From Gammaproteobacteria bacterium (GTDB lineage Bacteria > Pseudomonadota > Gammaproteobacteria > Burkholderiales > Burkholderiaceae_B), in the NCBI GenBank assembly GCA_018815245.1, contig JAHIXK010000002.1, positions 310,001-374,000 of the forward strand: DNA of 64,000 nucleotides. Reading direction: 5' to 3'. Below are positions 24,160 to 32,567 of the stretch, piece after piece. Within the stretch, counting starts at the first letter, position 1; each line of letters starts with the position of its first letter. Under the pieces are notes generated by a model. It worked only from the letters and a program-made list of their open reading frames with translations, was not told the DNA's origin and searched no databases. Position numbers and translations under genes: made by a program.

Positions 24160-25491
24160 TTAGTTGTCGTGGTTCGCAGGAAAATGTGAACCCGAATTGA
24201 TACGCAAGATTTTTTGTATTGCAGGACTCAGATCTGTTTCGGGTCCAAGACTCCAGGAACCCTTTACAAAATAATTCGAATGCAGGTAGGTCACAAACCG
24301 GTCAACCGCAGGAGCATCGACTGGCCAGTTGCCAAGTTTCAGCTGCTGAAGAAAACTGCTTGTTTGGCCCGTTGTACGAACCACCCCACAAATTTCATCA
24401 CGGGAGTAAAAACTTTCACCAAATACCAGGGTGGGCTTGTGCGAGGCAATCGACTGAAGTCCTACTGAAGAATTGACAACCATGACAAAGTCGCAACGCT
24501 CAAGCAGCGGCTGAACGGGCTCGGCACCAACCCAGTGCACCCCCTGCATTTCTGCAGCCACATCGGCATAACTAATTCGGGACAGGTCCACGGGGTGAAG
24601 TTTCACCACGATGTCGTAATCGGGGCCAAATACGGCGCGAATGCGCTGATAGCAATGAAGTAAAAAATCCTTGGGATTATTGAACAACTTTGAATTCAGC
24701 AGAATTTGTGTGTCGTCGTGAACTTGCAGCACCACCAGCGCGAACGGTTTTTTCCGCGCCACAATTTCAGCGCTTGTTGAGAGAGGCAAGGTCATTTTCA
24801 CGGCCTTGCGAATTTTCTGGTCACGCAACTCCGGGTATTGGTCATAAAACTTTGAATTTGCCAAAACCTTGATTTTCAACTTCAGGCGCTGAAGAAAGTG
24901 AAGGTGATCAATCGTTGTTGGTCTGGTTATGGCAACTGTTTTTTCAGTCAACACACGTGCTGAATCAACATTCCATTCGAGGGAGGTCACGTCGCAAAGA
25001 CTGGACTCTGCGTTGACGCCCTTGGGATCAATTTGCAAGGTATTCGGGAAATAGCCATTCTCAATGTACACGGTTTTCAATTTGTAATTGGCCGCCACCA
25101 GTTGACATATTTTTCCCACACAATCACTGCCATTCCACATGACAATGCAAGTGATTTTGCGTTCAAGTACCAGCGACTCAACCCGTCGATAAATCAGGTT
25201 CACCCTTTGACGCCACACCGCATCTGTACCGCCGTACTTGGCTTTCATAAAGCCGTAAACAAAGTAATACTGCGCATCCGAATCAAACACGTCCGCACAC
25301 GGACTTGATTCTTCGGGCGAAAGTGTAACCAATGAGCCTTCCGATACGTTATTGATCGCAAAGGCTGCTTCAGCAGGGGTAACGGCAAGATAGGTAGGCC
25401 TGTATGCCTGCTGGGCCTGAAGGGCGCGTGCCAGTACAATCAGGAACGGGCACAGACCCAAGTAAGTGAGTGGGTATAAAACATTGTGCAT
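24160..25491 (-). CDS. KpsS/LipB-like capsule polysaccharide biosynthesis protein
   Basis: Protein of about 443 residues with the Capsule_synth (KpsC/KpsS/LipB) signature: VYIENGYFPNTLQIDPKGVN, the LQVHDDTQI segment, VKLHP, then VNSSVGLQSIASHKPTLVFG. Characterised relatives are cytoplasmic glycosyltransferases that add Kdo linkers to phosphatidylglycerol in ABC-transporter capsules. ATG 25491 is chosen because AAAGG lies 8 bases upstream; the longer frame to 25569 overlaps the galE promoter. It begins with a hydrophobic stretch (YLGLCPFLIVLARAL). It is divergent from galE. A relic of a second copy lies at 20541-20612. Confidence 0.82.
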   Translation of the reverse strand: MHNVLYPLTYLGLCPFLIVLARALQAQQAYRPTYLAVTPAEAAFAINNVSEGSLVTLSPEESSPCADVFDSDAQYYFVYGFMKAKYGGTDAVWRQRVNLIYRRVESLVLERKITCIVMWNGSDCVGKICQLVAANYKLKTVYIENGYFPNTLQIDPKGVNAESSLCDVTSLEWNVDSARVLTEKTVAITRPTTIDHLHFLQRLKLKIKVLANSKFYDQYPELRDQKIRKAVKMTLPLSTSAEIVARKKPFALVVLQVHDDTQILLNSKLFNNPKDFLLHCYQRIRAVFGPDYDIVVKLHPVDLSRISYADVAAEMQGVHWVGAEPVQPLLERCDFVMVVNSSVGLQSIASHKPTLVFGESFYSRDEICGVVRTTGQTSSFLQQLKLGNWPVDAPAVDRFVTYLHSNYFVKGSWSLGPETDLSPAIQKILRINSGSHFPANHDN

Positions 25492-25607
25492 GATGCTGAC
25501 CTTTAAGTTAATTGTGAGTAAATTCGGGCGTTGAGTTGGCGCATGCCACAATGTATCGACAATTGCCAAGCAACACTTTTTTCAAACCCTTGATTCAAAT
25601 AACGACG

Positions 25608-26603
25608 ATGTCAAATTTACGGTTACTGGTAGTAGGTGGTGCGGGCTATATTGGCTCACACATGGTCAAGCAGCTTGCCTTGGCGGGCTGCAACGTAACA
25701 ACACTTGACAGCCTGGTAAATGGCCACCGGGATGCCGTGCTGCACGGTGATTTTGTGCATGCAGACCTGGCGGACAAAGATTCGCTGACCCAGCTTTTCA
25801 AACACCAGCAATTTGATGCCGTGCTGCATTTCGCCTCCTTCATTCAGGTCGGCGAGTCGGTTCAAAAACCAGCCTTGTACTACGAAAACAATGTCACCAA
25901 CACACTCAACTTACTAAACGCCATGAACAACGCTGGCGTCAGGCGTTTCATTTTTTCCTCAACGGCAGCCACTTTTGGCGAACCGCAATACACCCCGATC
26001 GATGAACAACACCCTCAGTCACCGATCAATCCCTACGGGCGAAGCAAGTTGATGATTGAGCAAATTCTCAACGACTATGACAATGCCTACGGACTAAAAT
26101 CAGTGTGCCTGCGTTACTTCAACGCAGCAGGTGCCGATCCCGACGGACAACTCGGTGAAAGACACAACCCGGAAACACACCTGATTCCACTGGTGCTTCA
26201 GGCTGCATCGGGTCGCAAACCATTTATTTCAGTTTTTGGACGCGACTATGACACACCCGATGGCACCTGCATCCGGGATTACATTCACATCAGCGACCTG
26301 TGCGAGGCTCACTGGCTTTCCCTGCAAAGCTTGCTCAAAGGTGCCAACAGCCAACAGTACAACCTGGGCAATGGTCATGGTTTTTCAGTACAGGAAGTCA
26401 TTGATTCCGCTCGACGCGTTACTGGCAGGCACATTGAAGTTGTGGATGCGCCCCGGCGTGAAGGCGACCCAGCGAGGCTGGTGGCAGACTCCAAATCAGC
26501 CCGTTTGAACCTGGGCTGGTCGCCGCGGTTCTCAGACCTGGATGTGATGGTGAAGCACGCGTGGAACTGGGAACAGAATCAGCACGGAGCCAACATGCCA
26601 TGA
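25608..26603 (+). CDS. galE: UDP-glucose 4-epimerase
   Basis: Short-chain dehydrogenase of 331 residues that interconverts UDP-glucose and UDP-galactose (or the N-acetyl forms), supplying precursors for the polysaccharide. NAD-binding GGAGYIGSH lies at the N-terminus, the catalytic SSTAATFG Ser/Thr region follows, the Tyr-Lys pair is in NPYGRSK, and YFNAAGAD, DGTCIRDYIHI and the C-terminal substrate-binding segments are intact. ATG 25608 begins exactly at the Rossmann strand; in-frame starts from 25536 add an unrelated extension. Its stop overlaps the next start (ATGA). Confidence 0.95.
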   Translation: MSNLRLLVVGGAGYIGSHMVKQLALAGCNVTTLDSLVNGHRDAVLHGDFVHADLADKDSLTQLFKHQQFDAVLHFASFIQVGESVQKPALYYENNVTNTLNLLNAMNNAGVRRFIFSSTAATFGEPQYTPIDEQHPQSPINPYGRSKLMIEQILNDYDNAYGLKSVCLRYFNAAGADPDGQLGERHNPETHLIPLVLQAASGRKPFISVFGRDYDTPDGTCIRDYIHISDLCEAHWLSLQSLLKGANSQQYNLGNGHGFSVQEVIDSARRVTGRHIEVVDAPRREGDPARLVADSKSARLNLGWSPRFSDLDVMVKHAWNWEQNQHGANMP

Positions 26604-27394
26604 CGACAATTCGAAAAAACCTGTTTGAAATAGAGTTCTCTGCTGTGACGCAAAAAGAGGCTGTTCAAACCATTCTGCAATGGGCAGACAACCTTCAAAG
26701 TTCCCCGAGAAGGGTTGTAACACCCAATGTCAATTTGACGGTGTTGCAATCGCGCAATCCTGAATTTCGTCGGGTGCTGAACGAATCGGACCTTTGCCTA
26801 GTGGACGGAAAACCCATCCTGTGGGCCTCCCGGCTGTTCAAGGTCCATCTGCCCGAAGTGGTGACAGGCAGCGACTTGGTGCCCGCCGTGTTTGCTGCGC
26901 ATCAAGTGCGGGCGAACGGTAAACCTTTGAGAGTTTTTCTGTTGGGCGCCGCAGACGGTGTGGCGGAACATGCTGCAAAAAAAATCATTGCCCAATATCC
27001 ATCAGTGCAGGTGTGTGGCGTGTACAGCCCGCCATTTGGTTTTGAAAGGGATGCAGCAGAATGCGAGAAGATTTGTGAGCGAATCTGCACCGCTCAGGCC
27101 AGCATTCTGGTGATTGGCCTTGGCGCACCGAAACAAGAATTCTGGGCGGCCGCACACCTTGGAAAAACCGGGGTCAATGTAGCCATTTGCGCAGGTGCCA
27201 CCATTGATTTTCTGGCTGGCGAAAAATTGCGGGCACCTGTCTGGATGAGGCGCTACGGTTTGGAATGGTTATTCAGAACCTTGACCGAACCCAAGCGACT
27301 CGCGAAACGATATGTGGGGGACGGCCTGGCCTTGCCTGGTTTGTTGTGGTCTGAATACCAACGACAGAAAAAGGTGAGGCCGCGCATTTCATAA
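26600..27394 (+). CDS. WecG/TagA/CpsF-family glycosyltransferase
   Basis: GT26-family enzyme of 264 residues that transfers an N-acetylaminosugar (ManNAc or similar) to the lipid-linked acceptor. Conserved blocks are VTPNVNLTVL, LCLVDGKPILWASRLF, VTGSDLVPAVF, FLLGAADGVAE, VIGLGAPKQEFW and ICAGATIDFLAG followed by RRYGLEWLFR. ATG 26600 overlaps the galE stop, so translation is coupled to it; the longer frame starting at 26561 lies within galE. It should add the second sugar of the repeat unit. Confidence 0.92.
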   Translation: MTTIRKNLFEIEFSAVTQKEAVQTILQWADNLQSSPRRVVTPNVNLTVLQSRNPEFRRVLNESDLCLVDGKPILWASRLFKVHLPEVVTGSDLVPAVFAAHQVRANGKPLRVFLLGAADGVAEHAAKKIIAQYPSVQVCGVYSPPFGFERDAAECEKICERICTAQASILVIGLGAPKQEFWAAAHLGKTGVNVAICAGATIDFLAGEKLRAPVWMRRYGLEWLFRTLTEPKRLAKRYVGDGLALPGLLWSEYQRQKKVRPRIS

Positions 27395-27913
27395 ATCGTT
27401 TCGCGCTGCCCGTTTTACAATTCGGGCCGGATTGCCGACCACGGTGCAACCACTGGGTACGTCGGAGAGAACCACCGCCAATGCACCGATTTTAACGTGA
27501 TCGCCTATGCGCACCGGGCCAAGCACATGGGCACCTGAACCAAAGTCAACATGGTCGCCCACCACTGGCGCACCGCTTCCGTTGCCTTTGTCACCCAATA
27601 CAACGCCCTGTCGAAGGGTGCAATTGCAACCTATCACCACCTCGGGGTGAATAAAAATTCCGCCAAAATGCCAGATCCGAAACCCGGGGCCGATGCATGC
27701 GGCCTTTGGCAAACCAATTCCGGTCATTGTTTCCACCAACCGTTGCAAGAACCAGTACCAACGCAGCATCCATTTTTTGCGCAAACCATTAGGGCGCTGA
27801 TCAATCCGACGCCCCAGACGGTAAACCCAAATGGCCCAAAGAGACTGTTCCCGCAACAATTCGCGTCGACTTCCGCCAACCCGCTTCAAATCGGCCAACC
27901 AATCCTGATCCAT
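27389..27913 (-). CDS. Serine acetyltransferase-like left-handed beta-helix acetyltransferase
   Basis: Hexapeptide-repeat acetyltransferase of about 174 residues. It has a helical N-terminal part and a C-terminal left-handed beta-helix: RIWHFGGIFIHPEVVIG, LRQGVVLGDKGNG, VVGDHVDFGSGAHVLGPVRI, then VVGNPARIVKR at the end. This resembles CysE-type enzymes but, in an exopolysaccharide locus, it more probably acetylates a sugar. ATG 27913 is preferred to a start at 27928 by family length. It overlaps the end of the convergent glycosyltransferase gene by 6 bases. Confidence 0.87.
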   Translation of the reverse strand: MDQDWLADLKRVGGSRRELLREQSLWAIWVYRLGRRIDQRPNGLRKKWMLRWYWFLQRLVETMTGIGLPKAACIGPGFRIWHFGGIFIHPEVVIGCNCTLRQGVVLGDKGNGSGAPVVGDHVDFGSGAHVLGPVRIGDHVKIGALAVVLSDVPSGCTVVGNPARIVKRAARNDL

Positions 27914-28119
27914 ATTTGCACAGCACATTGAGAAAAATAATTCCCAACTCTACACCACCTTCATGCCAATTTTGCGGACATGGCGGGATATGACCAACGG
28001 GGTTGTGGACACTGTCGGATTGCCCTGAACCGAGTGCAATTTCAATTTTCTTGTTAGCCAATTTGGGCACTCAAGCGTTAACTATCCTGTTTTCAAGAAT
28101 CAGGTATTCCATAAAAATC

Positions 28120-29373
28120 ATGGCGCACCCCCTATTAGCGCTGCATACCGCCTGGCGATATGGCAGCAAGCCGCTTTTGACGCTGCTGTGTTATACATCG
28201 GCCACCCTGGCCGCTAACCCGGTTTATGGCGCTTCGTCTGAAGACGATCCGGGCATTGCACCGTTTGCCAGAGTGGACTACACCTACGATTCAAATCTGT
28301 TGAACAGAAGCGATGAAGGTGATGGGCCCGAACCGCAATCTGACCAGGTCAAACGCCTCGAACTTGGAACACTTTTTGACGCCCGACTAAGCCGCCAAAA
28401 ATTCTCTGGGCTAATGTCCTTGAGTGACACTCGACACGAGCGATTTACAGAACGTAACACCGATGGATACGCCTATCGGCTGCGCTGGGATTCCGAGATT
28501 GGAAAAACAATTCTTGCCGCCGCCGAAAAAGGGGCTGTGTCCGATCAAGCCCCCATTCAAACGGGGCTTGTGTCCGCGACACTTCGAAAACAAGACACCG
28601 AACTGGCGTCGCTTACCTGGAATTTTCACGCCAACTACGCGGTTCTGAGCGAGTACAAACGCACAGAAACCCGGTTCGAAGGCGCCGATGACAACAGCAC
28701 CGCCCTGCTGAACGGGTTGAATCGAGACGATCAGTCCAGCTACATCGGCCTGGCTTATCGACCGGCCTCTGGCAGTTCATCGGCAATTCTGCTCAAACAA
28801 TCCAGCGGCTTCTTTCCATCGCGGCAAATCATTGGACCAGGACAAACCGTATCCAACAACTTTGATCAATCAGAAGTTGAATGGCTGACCCGTTGGAATT
28901 ACTCAAAAATCACGATGCTGACCCTGTCACTTTCTTCGGTGGACAGACAGCATGATGAACTTCCACAAAGAGACTTTTCGGGCACCAACTACCGGGTCGC
29001 AGTGCGTTATGAACCAACGGTGAAAACAAGTTTTGACCTGATGGTGGCCAAGCAGATCGTGGGGGTGTCAGATGCCACCAACTCGGATGCACTGGCCAAA
29101 CAACTGGGCTTGGGCATGCAAATGGAATTGACCAGCAAGCTATTTCTTCAACTGGGCTACATGCCACAGAATTTGCAGTTCAACGGCACCGACGGATTCA
29201 GCACCGTGCCCCGCACGGAACGCCTGAAAGAGAGTCGCATCGGGCTTGAATTCCAGATGGACCCGAGGTTGAAGCTGGGGGCAAACCTGCGCCAGCGAGA
29301 CAGGGACAGTTCCCTGCCCAACTTGGATTACTCGGCACACTCGATGAACGTATTCGTGAAGTATGAACATTGA
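28120..29373 (+). CDS. EpsL-like outer-membrane beta-barrel protein of exopolysaccharide export
   Basis: Exported 417-residue protein: signal peptide (LLTLLCYTSATLAANPVYGA), then many alternating beta strands (ARVDYTYDSNLLNR, KITMLTLSLSS, NYRVAVRYEPTVKTSFDLM) ending in MNVFVKYEH, whose final aromatic and charged residues fit a barrel closing strand. The DYTYDSNLL opening and position ahead of the Wza-like gene match EpsL of methanolan-type/exosortase-B-associated clusters, a putative outer-membrane polysaccharide transporter. ATG 28120 is used because the frame upstream to 28003 is not signal-peptide-like. First gene of the plus-strand eps operon running to 37862. Confidence 0.8.
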   Translation: MAHPLLALHTAWRYGSKPLLTLLCYTSATLAANPVYGASSEDDPGIAPFARVDYTYDSNLLNRSDEGDGPEPQSDQVKRLELGTLFDARLSRQKFSGLMSLSDTRHERFTERNTDGYAYRLRWDSEIGKTILAAAEKGAVSDQAPIQTGLVSATLRKQDTELASLTWNFHANYAVLSEYKRTETRFEGADDNSTALLNGLNRDDQSSYIGLAYRPASGSSSAILLKQSSGFFPSRQIIGPGQTVSNNFDQSEVEWLTRWNYSKITMLTLSLSSVDRQHDELPQRDFSGTNYRVAVRYEPTVKTSFDLMVAKQIVGVSDATNSDALAKQLGLGMQMELTSKLFLQLGYMPQNLQFNGTDGFSTVPRTERLKESRIGLEFQMDPRLKLGANLRQRDRDSSLPNLDYSAHSMNVFVKYEH

Positions 29374-29440
29374 CACACCATGGCCTTGCACCCACACAAA
29401 CACCACACCTGTTTTACAGGCTGAAAGGAGGAACCCAACG

Positions 29441-30256
29441 ATGAACCGGATCTTATTTTTAATCGTACTTCTTGTCACACTGACCCCCGTCCATGCAAAC
29501 GAGCAGGGCGAGGACTACCGCCTCGGTGGTGGCGACCTGATCAGGGTCAGCGTTTTTCAAAATTCTGATTTCGACGGGGACCGGCGCGTGTCCGAGAACG
29601 GGGAAATTACCTTCCCCTTGGTTGGTGCCGTGTCAGTGGGTGACCTCACTGTTCGGCAAGCCGAGATGGCCATTGCAAAACGCCTGAGCGATGGCAAATT
29701 TGTTGTAAGCCCCCAAGTCTCCATTTTGCCGCTTGAAATGCGAAGTTCCCAAATTGCAGTTCTTGGTTTTGTTACAAAGCCCGGCCGTTACGCACTGGAC
29801 TCGCGAAACACAAGGCTGACAGACGCACTTAGCCTGGCAGGTGGAATCATCCAGTCTGCCCCTGCTGTCAGCCTCAACGGTGGCGACATCGTTGTAATCA
29901 AGGGTAAGCGCGAAGGCAAACCGTTTCAGAAATCAGTTGATCTGCGGGAAATATTCCTGCAGGGCAATGATTCGCTGGATGTGTATGTGCGCGGTGGTGA
30001 CACGATCTACGTAGACAAGGCTCCCCAGTACTACGTATACGGAGAAGTGCAGCGGCCGGGTGTGTACAAGATCGAAGCAAACATGACTGTCAGGCAGGCA
30101 CTGGCGCAGGCGGGCGGGCTAACGCCCCGCGGCTCCCAACAGGGCATTCGGATTTACAGGAAAGACAACACTGGCAAGGAAGTCGTGATCGCACCCGATC
30201 TTGATCAGCCCCTGCTGGACAACGACACTTTGTTTTTTAAGCAAAGCTTTTTCTAA
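29441..30256 (+). CDS. Polysaccharide export protein (Wza/EpsE-like)
   Basis: Outer-membrane or periplasmic export protein of 271 residues. A strong AAAGGAGG site 8-10 bases before ATG 29441 rules out the upstream starts. Signal peptide, then the Poly_export domain beginning YRLGGGDLIRVSVFQNSDFDG, followed by two SLBB domains (AVLGFVTKPGRYALDSRNTR and YVYGEVQRPGVYKIEANM regions). No lipobox Cys is present, unlike Wza. It should form the channel through which the chain-length and kinase pair drive export. Confidence 0.94.
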   Translation: MNRILFLIVLLVTLTPVHANEQGEDYRLGGGDLIRVSVFQNSDFDGDRRVSENGEITFPLVGAVSVGDLTVRQAEMAIAKRLSDGKFVVSPQVSILPLEMRSSQIAVLGFVTKPGRYALDSRNTRLTDALSLAGGIIQSAPAVSLNGGDIVVIKGKREGKPFQKSVDLREIFLQGNDSLDVYVRGGDTIYVDKAPQYYVYGEVQRPGVYKIEANMTVRQALAQAGGLTPRGSQQGIRIYRKDNTGKEVVIAPDLDQPLLDNDTLFFKQSFF

Positions 30257-30279
30257 TCTCGACAAGCAGGACAAGACCC

Positions 30280-31662
30280 ATGACCCTTGAGCAACTACTT
30301 TTGATTTTCAAGGCCCGCATTCGAGTCACGCTGCTTACCTTGTGCATTGTGGTAACGGGTGCACTGGTGACCAGCTTTTTGTTGCCCGATGAGTACAAAG
30401 CAGACGCCACACTGGTGGTGGATGTGCGATCACCGGATGCAGGACTGGCCAACGCAGGGCTTCCTTTCACATCACCGGCCTACATGAACACCCAGGCGGA
30501 ATTGGCTGCCTCCGGGCGGGTGATTGAACAGACAATTTCGCTACTTGACCTTCGAAACAACGAGGATTTGCAAGCTGAATGGGAAAATATCGGCGAGAAC
30601 AGACCCGACTTCGGGCTATGGCTGGCTGCGCACGTCAAAAAAAGCGTGAAGGTTTCTCCGGGCAAAGAAAGCAACTCCCTTAACATTACGGCGCTGAGCA
30701 ATACCCCACAGCTTGCTGCCGATTTGGCCAATGGCATCGCCCAGGCTTACATCAACACCTCCAGCGACATGAACACCGCACCGGCCAAAGCCTACACGAA
30801 AATGTATGAAGAGCAGCTTCAGGAAGCGCGTGAAGAACTGATCGAGGCACAGAAAAAATTGTCTGAATTTCAAAAAGAGCGTGCAATCGTCATTGCGACC
30901 GACGATCAGATTGATGTGGAAAATGCAAGGCTGGCTGAACTATCAAGTGCCCTGACGCAGGCCCAAAGCAAGCGTGCAGAACAGGCTGGGCGGGCAAGCA
31001 GCTCGGGTGAACAGGGATTGCTGCAAGACCTTGGCAGCAATACGGTTCTCAATACAATGAGAACACAACTTCAACAAAAACAATCCGCACTGGCTGAAGC
31101 GTCCTCAAGAATTGGCAGTAATCACCCGGAGTACATCCGCCTGAAAGCCGAAGTGGACGCACTGCAAAACAGTGTTGACACCGAGATCCGTCGAAGCAAT
31201 GCAACTCTGCAGGCCAATGCACGAGCATCCGCCTCCCAGGAAGCATCCATTCGAAATGCACTGGAAGCACAGCGGGCGACAATTCTGAAGCTTGCAGAAA
31301 ACCGCGATTCGGCAGCCACATTGCAACGCGACCTGGAGGCAGCGAAAAAGCAGTTCGAACTGCTGTCTTCACGAACCAGCATGTCGGAAATTTCCAGCAA
31401 ACAAACCACCGCCAATACCTTTCTGGTAAGTGAGGCAAGTGTCCCAACCCGACCACGCACCCCGGGAATGCTGATAATCGGGGGCATTGCCTCCCTGTTT
31501 GGTCTGTTGCTTGGCCTGGCCCTTTCCTGCGCCATGGAATTTCTCGATCACCGCGTGCGTTCCACATCCGATCTACGCTCGATGGGTATTCCTGCACTTG
31601 CCAAGATTTCCACAAACCGTACAAACCGTGGAATGCGTCAACTGAATTACACCCAAAGGTGA
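30280..31662 (+). CDS. Chain-length determinant protein (Wzz/EpsF-like)
   Basis: Inner-membrane polysaccharide co-polymerase of 460 residues. An N-terminal transmembrane helix (about 15-37), a periplasmic domain with a long coiled coil (about 170-390, rich in Glu, Gln, Ala and Arg), a Pro-rich PTRPRTPG junction and a second helix (GMLIIGGIASLFGLLLGLAL), then a short cytoplasmic tail. It sets polymer length with Wzy and recruits the kinase encoded by the next gene, whose frame overlaps its stop. Confidence 0.93.
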   Translation: MTLEQLLLIFKARIRVTLLTLCIVVTGALVTSFLLPDEYKADATLVVDVRSPDAGLANAGLPFTSPAYMNTQAELAASGRVIEQTISLLDLRNNEDLQAEWENIGENRPDFGLWLAAHVKKSVKVSPGKESNSLNITALSNTPQLAADLANGIAQAYINTSSDMNTAPAKAYTKMYEEQLQEAREELIEAQKKLSEFQKERAIVIATDDQIDVENARLAELSSALTQAQSKRAEQAGRASSSGEQGLLQDLGSNTVLNTMRTQLQQKQSALAEASSRIGSNHPEYIRLKAEVDALQNSVDTEIRRSNATLQANARASASQEASIRNALEAQRATILKLAENRDSAATLQRDLEAAKKQFELLSSRTSMSEISSKQTTANTFLVSEASVPTRPRTPGMLIIGGIASLFGLLLGLALSCAMEFLDHRVRSTSDLRSMGIPALAKISTNRTNRGMRQLNYTQR

Positions 31663-31670
31663 ACCGCACC

Positions 31671-32558
31671 ATGAAAGTCAGAAACAATCTAGAAACCCCG
31701 CAGATTACCCATCTGGAAGACGATACCGATCAGTCGATTGGACACATTCTGGTGAGATCTGGACGGCTTAGCCCAGAGGCCGCCGAGGAAATACATCGCA
31801 GGCAAAAAGACAATGGTCTTTTGTTCGGTGAAACGGGTATTGCGATGGGCCTGCTCAGCCGGGAAGACGTCGAGTTTGCAATCGCCACGCAATTTGACTA
31901 CTCGGTTCTCAAGAGAGGCAGCAGCAAGATTTCCGAAGATCTTGCGACAGCCTATGACCCCTTCGGCTCCGCAGCGGAGGCATTTCGGGAATTGCGTACC
32001 GAGTTATTGCTGGGCTGGTATGAAGCCGATGAGAATGCAAAAATTCTGTCCGTCATCAGTGCGCGACGCGGCGAAGGCCGCAGTTACGTTGCGGCGAATC
32101 TGGCAGTGTCATTTTCCCAACTTGGACTCAAAACCCTTTTGGTCGACACCGATTTTCGCAATGCCAGGCTACACGCATACTTTGGCGTGCCCAACCGTCG
32201 CGGGCTGTCCTCCCTGCTTCAAAACAAAAGTACATTCAACTTTTTTCTGCCCGTGAATGGCATACGCAATCTTTTTATTCTGCCTTCAGGGCCCTTGCCG
32301 CCCAACCCGCAGGAACTGCTTTCACAGGGTGCCTTTGCGGATTTGCTGGCCGAATTCACCAATTACTTCGACATCCTTATTCTAGACACCCCTGCGGCAC
32401 TGATTTATTCCGACGCAGCCACTGTCGCCAAGCGATCCCATGCTTCCATCGTGGTGGCACGGCAAGACCACACCAAAGCTGAGGAACTTACACACCTGAG
32501 TGACAACATGCACCGGCACGGCGGAAAAGTTCTGGGATCGGTTTTGCTGGACTTTTAA
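31671..32558 (+). CDS. BY-kinase-like chain-length ATPase (EpsG type)
   Basis: Cytoplasmic partner of the EpsF-like protein, 295 residues from ATG 31671 (a GTG at 31659 is possible). Residues about 22-85 form a helical domain like the MshEN/GspE N-terminus (SIGHILVRSGRLSPEAAEE and LLSREDVEFAIATQFDY). The ATPase domain has a Walker A-like ARRGEGRSYVAANLA, Walker A' TLLVDTDFR and a Walker B-like ILILDTPA. The Walker A lysine position is Arg, as I recall for the EpsG subgroup, and no Tyr-rich C-terminal cluster is seen; the protein ends SVLLDF. Confidence 0.9.
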   Translation: MKVRNNLETPQITHLEDDTDQSIGHILVRSGRLSPEAAEEIHRRQKDNGLLFGETGIAMGLLSREDVEFAIATQFDYSVLKRGSSKISEDLATAYDPFGSAAEAFRELRTELLLGWYEADENAKILSVISARRGEGRSYVAANLAVSFSQLGLKTLLVDTDFRNARLHAYFGVPNRRGLSSLLQNKSTFNFFLPVNGIRNLFILPSGPLPPNPQELLSQGAFADLLAEFTNYFDILILDTPAALIYSDAATVAKRSHASIVVARQDHTKAEELTHLSDNMHRHGGKVLGSVLLDF

Positions 32559-32567
32559 ATACGACAG

